Shown piece after piece: positions 7,921 to 12,708 of a DNA stretch of 14,845 nt. Under the pieces are notes generated by a model that ran no database searches, was not told where the DNA came from, and saw nothing but the letters and a program-made list of their open reading frames with translations. The position numbers were made by a program, and so were the translations under genes. The number at the start of each line of letters is the position of its first letter. The first letter of the stretch is position 1. This stretch comes from Candidatus Bipolaricaulota bacterium (lineage in GTDB: Bacteria > Bipolaricaulota > Bipolaricaulia > Bipolaricaulales > Bipolaricaulaceae): the NCBI GenBank assembly GCA_021129895.1, contig JAJOKL010000087.1, forward strand, positions 1-14,845, in the 5' to 3' direction.

Positions 7921-9026
7921 CCCACCACCTCCCGCACCAGTGCCGGGCGAGCCGCCTCCGCGACCCTGGCCACCCCCAGAAGGAGCCCCACCAGGGCTAG
8001 GGTCACGCTCAGCGATGAGCCGCCATAGCTCACAAAGGGCAGGGTGAGCCCGGTCACTGGAAGCACGCCCACCACCACCCCCAGGTTCAACAGCGACTGG
8101 AACCCAAGGAGGAAGGAAGCACCCAGGGCGTACAGAGTGCCCAGGCGATCCGGAGCTCGCCGGGCCACGGCAAACCCCAAGCAAGTGAGCCAAACCAAGA
8201 GCCCGATCAGGATCAAGCTCCCGATGAACCCGGTCTCCTCGGCCACCACCGCAAACGCGAAATCGTTATGGGCCGACGGGAGGTAGAACAACTTGGCCCG
8301 GGAGGCTCCCAGGCCCCTGCCCCAGATGCCGCCAGCCCCGATGGCGACAAACGATTGGTACACCTGGTAGCCGTAGGTGTCCCGGTAGGCGACCGGATCC
8401 AGGAAGGCAAGCAGCCTCCCCAGGCGGTAAGGTGCCGCCAGGAGCAGCAGCCCCCCCACCGGGAGCAAGGCGGTGGCGGTGGCGACAAGCGGCTTTATTG
8501 GAACCCCGCCCGCGAACAACAGGAACGCCACCAGGGAGGCGTAGAGCACGAACATCCCGAAATCCGGCTGCAAAGCCAACACCAACCCGAACGCCCCCAG
8601 CACCGTGAGGTGGGGGGCTACTCCCTCCTGGAAGGTACGGATCCGCTCCCCGCGGCGGACAAGCGATCCCCCCACGTACAAAATCAGGGCTAGCTTGCCC
8701 AGCTCGGTGGGCTGAAAGGAAAACGGCCCCAACCTGAGCCAGCGCCCCCCTACTGCCACCCCGGGGAACAAGGTGAGGAGGGAAGCCAGGAACACCCCCA
8801 ACAGCAACAGGTCGTCTATCTGTGCCCACAGGTGGTAATCGATCCTCCACAGGACCGCGAGCAGCAGCAGCCCTAACCCCGCCCCCATCAGCTGCCGCAC
8901 CAGCAGGGCGAACTGGTCCCCGTAAGCCCGCAGGGCGAGGGGATAGCTCGCCGAGTACACGAACAACGTGCCGAAAAGGAGCAAGAACGTCGCCGAGATC
9001 GCTATCCGGGGCTGCAGGCTGTCCAC
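7917..9026 (-). CDS. ftsW: SEDS-family septal peptidoglycan polymerase FtsW
   Basis: Multi-pass membrane glycosyltransferase that polymerises lipid II at the division septum with a class B penicillin-binding protein. With the start chosen here it has 369 residues and about ten hydrophobic helices. Family motifs are GRWLRLGPFSFQPTELGKL (FQPTELGK at about 104-111), LQPDFGMFVLY, GAGGIWGRGLG, LPSAHNDFAFAVVAEE and the C-terminal SYGGSS (333-338). I prefer the GTG at 9026 because GGAGG (complement of 9032-9036) stands 5 nt before it and it leaves a typical short N-terminus. An in-frame ATG at 9101 would add 25 residues but has no recognisable ribosome site. FtsW rather than RodA is inferred from its place between murD and murG. 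The cognate ftsI is not in the window. Confidence 0.93.
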   Translation of the reverse strand: MDSLQPRIAISATFLLLFGTLFVYSASYPLALRAYGDQFALLVRQLMGAGLGLLLLAVLWRIDYHLWAQIDDLLLLGVFLASLLTLFPGVAVGGRWLRLGPFSFQPTELGKLALILYVGGSLVRRGERIRTFQEGVAPHLTVLGAFGLVLALQPDFGMFVLYASLVAFLLFAGGVPIKPLVATATALLPVGGLLLLAAPYRLGRLLAFLDPVAYRDTYGYQVYQSFVAIGAGGIWGRGLGASRAKLFYLPSAHNDFAFAVVAEETGFIGSLILIGLLVWLTCLGFAVARRAPDRLGTLYALGASFLLGFQSLLNLGVVVGVLPVTGLTLPFVSYGGSSLSVTLALVGLLLGVARVAEAARPALVREVVG

Positions 9027-9036
9027 GGCCACCTCC
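9027..9036 (-). promoter_or_regulatory. ftsW ribosome binding site (start-deciding)
   Basis: GGAGG (complement of 9032-9036) precedes the GTG at 9026 by 5 nt. It is the best Shine-Dalgarno match in the murD-ftsW gap and favours the short ftsW start over the ATG at 9101 or the GTG at 9056. Confidence 0.55.
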
Positions 9037-9105
9037 GGGAAAGTAGTGTGGACCACATGTCCTCTGAAATGAAGGACCTCGGGGGGGCGCAAGGGGCCCA
9101 TGGGT

Positions 9106-9153
9106 CTGGGATGGGAGTGCTGGCCGTCACGTTATCCCAGGACAGCTGGGGAT
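9106..9153 (-). promoter_or_regulatory. Competing inverted repeats between murD and ftsW
   Basis: On the - strand three related arms occur in a row: ATCCCCAG (complement of 9146-9153, touching the murD stop), CTGGGAT (complement of 9134-9140) and ATCCCAG (complement of 9106-9112). The middle arm can pair with the first (7 bp, one bulged C, 5-nt loop) or with the third (7 bp perfect, 21-nt loop). The two hairpins exclude each other, as in an attenuator or RNA switch. No U-tract follows. This may be chance in GC-rich sequence; if the 9101 start of ftsW is used, it lies in that gene's 5' leader. Confidence 0.3.
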
Positions 9154-10445
9154 CAGCGACGGGAAAGTTGTCCGAAGGCCTCCTGGAACGCCCGCCCGCG
9201 GTGAGCGAAATTTTTGAACTGGTCGAAGCTTGCGCAGGCGGGGGAAAGGAGAACCACGTCCCCAGGCCGGGCTCGGGCATAGGCCCGCCTGAGGGCGTCC
9301 AAGGGGGTGGTGGCCGGCTCGTGGGGGATCCCCCACCGGGAAAGAAGCCGGGAGAAGAAATCCTGGGATTCCCCCACCAAGATGCAGTAGCGGACCTTCT
9401 CAGAAAGCAATGGACGTAGCACCTCGTAACCGGCCCCCTTGTGCCTGCCTCCCAGGATGAGCACCACCGGGCCGGGGAGGGCCCGCAGCGCCGCACAGGT
9501 GGCGTGGGCGTTGGTGGCCTTGGAATCGTCGATGAACGGGATGCCGCGGAGCTCGCCCACCCGCTCCAGGCGGTGGGGCTGCCGGAGGGCTTTTGTCAAC
9601 TGCGAATAGGGAGGGGGCGAGGAGGCGAGCGTGGGGAAGGCGGCCGTGGCCGCGGCGAAGGCCGCCTGAAGGTCCAGGAGCAGGTGCTCCGGAAGCCCTT
9701 CCCCCCAGCCCGAGGGCAGGTGGGCCTTGGTGTAGTCCACCACCCGAGCCCGGGGGGAGAGGCGGGCCCTGAGCTCCGGCGGGAGGACGACCACGTCCTC
9801 CGGGGCCTGGCGGGCGAGGATTCTGGCCTTGGCCGCGAAATAGGCGGCCAAGGTGCGGTGATGGTCCAGGTGATCCGGGGCGAAGTTGAGCCACACCGCA
9901 ACCTGCGGTCGAAAAGCTTCTGTCCATTCGAGTTGGTAAGAGCTCACCTCCAGCACCCAGGGGCGGCCAGACACCTCCTCCACGGTGGCGATGGCAGGCC
10001 GGCCGATGTTCCCGGCCACCACCGGGGCCAGCCCCGCCGCCTCCAGGATGGCCCCCACAAGCTCGCAGGTGGTGGACTTGCCGTTGGTCCCGGTGATGGC
10101 GATCAAAATCCTGGGGGTTGCCAGCCGGAAGGAGAGTTCGATCTCGGACCAAACGGGGATCCCCCGCCTGCGTGCCTCCTCCAGGATCGGGAGGTGGGGC
10201 GGCACCCCCGGGCTGGGCACGATGAGCTCGGCGGCGAGCACCCGGGCGCTGTGGCCCCCTTCCTCCCAGGCTACCCCGTACCGGCGCAGAAAAGCCCGCT
10301 CTTCCTCGGACAGGCGGCGGGCCTCGGAGAGAAACAGGGAAAGGCCCAGCGGGGCCAAAGAGGAGACCAGGGCCCGGCCGGTGGTCCCCAACCCCAGGAT
10401 CGCCACCTTACGAAACGGCAATGTCCAGCCTGCCACGGCCTTCAC
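9153..10445 (-). CDS. murD: UDP-N-acetylmuramoylalanine--D-glutamate ligase MurD
   Basis: ATP-dependent ligase adding D-glutamate to UDP-MurNAc-L-alanine in the cytosol. The 430 residues are close to the usual length. A dinucleotide-like UDP-binding start (KVAILGLGTTGRALVSSL, 13-30) is followed by the P-loop GTNGKSTT (119-126), LEVSSYQLEW (165-174) and NFAPDHLDHH (187-196). AAKARIL has K206 at the carbamylated-lysine position. C-terminal motifs are FIDDSKATNAHATCAAL, LILGGRHKGAGYE and LLSPACASFDQFKNFAHRG. The GTG start at 10445 has only a weak upstream purine tract, and an in-frame TGA lies 30 nt further up. A second GTG at codon 4 is possible. A 113-bp gap separates it from the formimidoyltransferase gene, the likeliest place for its own promoter, though I see no clear -35/-10 pair there. 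Confidence 0.96.
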   Translation of the reverse strand: MKAVAGWTLPFRKVAILGLGTTGRALVSSLAPLGLSLFLSEARRLSEEERAFLRRYGVAWEEGGHSARVLAAELIVPSPGVPPHLPILEEARRRGIPVWSEIELSFRLATPRILIAITGTNGKSTTCELVGAILEAAGLAPVVAGNIGRPAIATVEEVSGRPWVLEVSSYQLEWTEAFRPQVAVWLNFAPDHLDHHRTLAAYFAAKARILARQAPEDVVVLPPELRARLSPRARVVDYTKAHLPSGWGEGLPEHLLLDLQAAFAAATAAFPTLASSPPPYSQLTKALRQPHRLERVGELRGIPFIDDSKATNAHATCAALRALPGPVVLILGGRHKGAGYEVLRPLLSEKVRYCILVGESQDFFSRLLSRWGIPHEPATTPLDALRRAYARARPGDVVLLSPACASFDQFKNFAHRGRAFQEAFGQLSRR

Positions 10446-10478
10446 CCTGAGTACGCGTAGATCACGGAACTCTCACAT

Positions 10479-10543
10479 CCGCCGAGGGCTTCATTTCCCT
10501 TTGTGTCTCGGTGGCTTCGCGGTTTTCTCCACTCGCTCGGCGG
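10479..10543. repeat. Short inverted-repeat-bounded element with 8-bp periodicity
   Basis: The 65-bp element lies in the largest non-coding gap of the window (10446-10558). It is bounded by a perfect 8-bp inverted repeat, CCGCCGAG (10479-10486) and CTCGGCGG (10536-10543). Inside, on the + strand, three consecutive 8-mers TTGTGTCT, CGGTGGCT and TCGCGGTT (10501-10524) share the pattern N-N-G-Y-G-K-Y-T. From memory this resembles the 'tctgtgtctccgtgg / cttcgcggttt' type of short dispersed sequence seen between genes in many unrelated environmental bacteria. It could be a non-autonomous mobile repeat, a transcript 3'-end hairpin for the upstream gene, or a processing site. One copy only is visible here, so calling it a repeat is an inference. 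Confidence 0.4.
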
Positions 10544-10558
10544 TCTCTGTAGGTGCCT

Positions 10559-11470
10559 TCAACCTCCGAGGGCCTCCTGGATCCGCCGCTCCAACACCAT
10601 GTCCGGGGAGAAGCGCTCCAAGGACAGGTAGTAGGTCACCACCTGGTCCAAGGCGGCCTGGGGCACCATGCCCACGATCTCGGTGCCCACCACCGGGACC
10701 CCGTACCGGGCCGCCTCCCGCCTGATCAGCTCCAGCACCCGCGGGATGGGGGTCTTGCGGAAGTTGGTGAGGTTCATGGACACCTGCACGAGCCCCCGGT
10801 CCTCCAGCGCGAACCCCAGGGCCTTCACGAACCGAAGGCCACCGGAGGAGCCGCGCACCGCCCGGGCGATCTCCCTGGCCACCTTGAGGTCCGAGGTGCC
10901 CAGGTTCACGTTGAAGGCGATCAGGAACTCCCGGGCCCCCACCGCCACCACCCCGGCAGTGGGGTGGACGGCCGGCTCCCCGAAGTCCGGGGTCCACTCC
11001 GGCCGCGTTATCTTCTCCGGAAAGCCCTCGAACTCCCCTTTCCTTATGTAAGCCAGGTCCCGCCGCTCGGGGCGGGTGGCGGACTCCTCGTACAGGTAGA
11101 CCGGCACCTTGAATCGGGTCCAGATCTCCTGACCCAACCGCTTGGACAGGGCCACGCAGTCCTCCATGGTCACCCCGCGCACCGGCACCAGCGGCACCAC
11201 GTCCACCGCCCCCATGCGGGGGTGTTCCCCCCGATGCCGCCGGAGGTCGATCCGGGGCAGGGCGGCGGCGAACAGGGCCAGAATCGCCTCGTACACGCCA
11301 TCCGGCTCCCCCACCAGGGTGTAGACGGTGCGGTTGTGGTCCGGGTCCGGGTCCACGTCCAACAGCCGCACCCCGTCCACGTTTTCGATGGCCGTGGCGA
11401 TTGCCTGAATGGTTTCCTGATCCCTGCCCTCGGATACGTTGGGCACGCTCTCAATCAGCTTTTCCCACAT
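10559..11470 (-). CDS. ftcD: Glutamate formimidoyltransferase (stand-alone)
   Basis: Transfers the formimino group of formiminoglutamate to tetrahydrofolate, joining histidine breakdown to the one-carbon folate pool. Its 303 residues cover just the formiminotransferase N- and C-subdomains; the cyclodeaminase domain found in the mammalian bifunctional enzyme is absent. Motifs seen are ESVPNVSEGRD (7-17), DPDHNRTVYTLVG (42-54) and HRGEHPRMGAVD (79-90), where H83 aligns with the catalytic histidine. VNLGTSDLKVAREIA and the ending NLTNFRKTPIPRV also fit. The ATG at 11470 lies 20 nt inside the end of the fabZ-like gene. A GGAGG abuts it directly, which is too close for normal use, so translational coupling is likely. 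No hutH, hutU or hutI is nearby, so its metabolic partner here is unknown. Family call secure; the role in this location is unclear. Confidence 0.92.
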   Translation of the reverse strand: MWEKLIESVPNVSEGRDQETIQAIATAIENVDGVRLLDVDPDPDHNRTVYTLVGEPDGVYEAILALFAAALPRIDLRRHRGEHPRMGAVDVVPLVPVRGVTMEDCVALSKRLGQEIWTRFKVPVYLYEESATRPERRDLAYIRKGEFEGFPEKITRPEWTPDFGEPAVHPTAGVVAVGAREFLIAFNVNLGTSDLKVAREIARAVRGSSGGLRFVKALGFALEDRGLVQVSMNLTNFRKTPIPRVLELIRREAARYGVPVVGTEIVGMVPQAALDQVVTYYLSLERFSPDMVLERRIQEALGG

Positions 11471-11879
11471 CCTCCCACTCCATCAGCAGGATCACCGCCT
11501 CCGCCACGCGGGTTCCCTCCACCTCGGCCTCCACCTCGGCCTTCAGCAGGCCCAGCCGGCGGCGGAGGAGCCTGGCCCGGAAGGTCAGACGGTCACCGGG
11601 CACCACCGGCCGCTGGAACCTGGCCCGCTCCACCCCGGCCAGCACTGCCAGCTTCCCCTCCGGCAGGAGCAGGCCAGCAGTCTGGGCCATCCCTTCCAGG
11701 ATCATGGTGCCCGGCATCACCGAAGGGTAGGGGGCGCGGAAGTGGCCCTGAAAGTAAGGCTCGTTCACAGTGACGCACTTCTGCGTCACCGCCACCTCCT
11801 CGCCCCGCTCCAGCACCCGATCTATCAGTAGGTACGGATACCCAAGCGGCAAGGCCCGCTTGAGTCCCTCTACGTCCAT
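11451..11879 (-). CDS. fabZ: FabZ-like 3-hydroxyacyl-ACP dehydratase (hot-dog fold), atypical active site
   Basis: FabZ dehydrates 3-hydroxyacyl-ACP during fatty acid elongation in the cytosol. The 142 residues match the family from end to end: YPYLLIDRV (14-22), EPYFQGHF (40-47), VMPGTMILEGMAQTAG (54-69) and VVPGDRL (92-98). E62 corresponds to the catalytic acid. However, the normally invariant histidine of the LPHRYPFLLVDRV motif is replaced: here residues 10-16 read LPLGYPY, with L12 in its place. The GHFPGHPVMPG loop is altered to GHFRAPYPSVMPG, two residues longer. It may be inactive, use another residue, or act as a different hot-dog enzyme. The ATG is 5 bp after the skp stop with no clear ribosome site, and the 3' end overlaps ftcD. 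Its place beside bamA and skp is the classic one for fabZ, but lpxD and lpxA are missing. Confidence 0.82.
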   Translation of the reverse strand: MDVEGLKRALPLGYPYLLIDRVLERGEEVAVTQKCVTVNEPYFQGHFRAPYPSVMPGTMILEGMAQTAGLLLPEGKLAVLAGVERARFQRPVVPGDRLTFRARLLRRRLGLLKAEVEAEVEGTRVAEAVILLMEWEDVGKAD

Positions 11880-11884
11880 GCGCT

Positions 11885-12664
11885 TTAGCTACTGGAGAAC
11901 AAGCCCCAGAGCCGGCCCTCCACCTCTCCGGAGATGTCGGTGATCTTTTGGTCGTTGTAGTAGATCAACACGTCCTTCTTGCGCAGGACCAGGTCGAGCC
12001 CCTGCTCCCGGGCCACCTGTTGGGCGATCTCCACGATCTTGGCCGCAGCGACCCGGCTTAAGAGCTGATCCAGCTGTTGGAATGCGGCCTGAAGCTGTTG
12101 GTAAGTAGCCATAAACCCTTCTAAATAGACGATCCCCAGCTGGGCGGACTGCACCAGGTTCGCCACCTCAGCCGTCAGCGGCCGGGCCGACTCCCTGATC
12201 CTCTCCAGGTCCCCCCGGAAGTTGGCAAAGCCCGGGGAGGCGATCATCTTGTCTAGCATGGTGAGGTTCACGTTGAGCTGGGCCTGAAGGAGCTCCACCT
12301 GCAGCCTAGCCCCCTGCTGCTGGTACTCCTCCTGGCTGATCTCCCCTTGGAGATAGCGGGCCCGGAGCTGCTGGATCTCCTGCTGTTTCAGGATCATGGC
12401 CTGGCGCTCGGCGTCCACTTTGGGGAGGAACACCTTCATGAACAGCTCCTCCGCGTCCACATAAGCCACCTTAAGGCCGACCTCCTGGGGGAGGGCAGCC
12501 ACCCTTCCCTCCAACGTGGACAGGCGGGACTCCACCCCGGCGATGCGGGACTCCAGCCCGGAGACATCGCCATCCTGTTGGAACAACAAGCCCCCTACGA
12601 TCCCCCCCACGAACCCCACCACCAGGGCCCCGATTACCACCGCAACGACCGTGCTCCCCTTCAT
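11885..12664 (-). CDS. Skp/OmpH-family periplasmic chaperone, probably membrane-anchored
   Basis: Skp-type proteins hold unfolded outer-membrane proteins on the way to BamA. The 259 residues are much longer than classical Skp (about 160). Residues 5-28 form a glycine-spaced hydrophobic helix (G17, G21, G25 every fourth residue) without a visible signal-peptidase site. Residues 34-58 follow a clean heptad pattern (V34, L37, I41, V44, L48, L51, V55, L58), a predicted coiled coil. The Skp domain starts near LKVAYVDAEELF, continues as Gln-rich helices, and ends with VAREQGLDLVLRKKDVLIYY and ITDISGEV, a strong family match. The ATG at 12664 is set by an excellent ribosome site; the 119 upstream open codons are a shadow of bamA. 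It lies between bamA and the fabZ-like gene, the standard Skp position. Confidence 0.88.
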   Translation of the reverse strand: MKGSTVVAVVIGALVVGFVGGIVGGLLFQQDGDVSGLESRIAGVESRLSTLEGRVAALPQEVGLKVAYVDAEELFMKVFLPKVDAERQAMILKQQEIQQLRARYLQGEISQEEYQQQGARLQVELLQAQLNVNLTMLDKMIASPGFANFRGDLERIRESARPLTAEVANLVQSAQLGIVYLEGFMATYQQLQAAFQQLDQLLSRVAAAKIVEIAQQVAREQGLDLVLRKKDVLIYYNDQKITDISGEVEGRLWGLFSSS

Positions 12665-12679
12665 CGGTTGACCTCCTTT
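12665..12679 (-). promoter_or_regulatory. skp ribosome binding site (start-deciding)
   Basis: AAAGGAGGT (complement of 12671-12679) sits 6 nt before the ATG at 12664. It is the best Shine-Dalgarno sequence in the window and fixes the start of the Skp-like gene despite a longer open frame upstream. It implies high, independent translation of this chaperone gene. Confidence 0.8.
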
Positions 12680-12708
12680 GCCTGTTTCACAAGCGGAACC
12701 ATCATAGC

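Noticed and set aside
7921..8193. 91-codon upstream extension of the murG frame
   Set aside because: Lies inside ftsW; the MurG fold begins precisely at the ATG at 7920, which overlaps the ftsW stop.
9081..9087. Run of seven G as a possible frameshift site
   Set aside because: It falls in the probable untranslated murD-ftsW gap and there is no alternative frame worth reaching.
9027..9101. 25-residue N-terminal extension of FtsW from the ATG at 9101
   Set aside because: No ribosome site before that ATG and the residues are not FtsW-like, though it cannot be fully excluded.
10553..11773. Long + strand open frame (about 406 codons) opposite ftcD and fabZ
   Set aside because: Low-complexity composition ending in Pro/Arg/Gly runs, antisense to two secure genes, no family resemblance.
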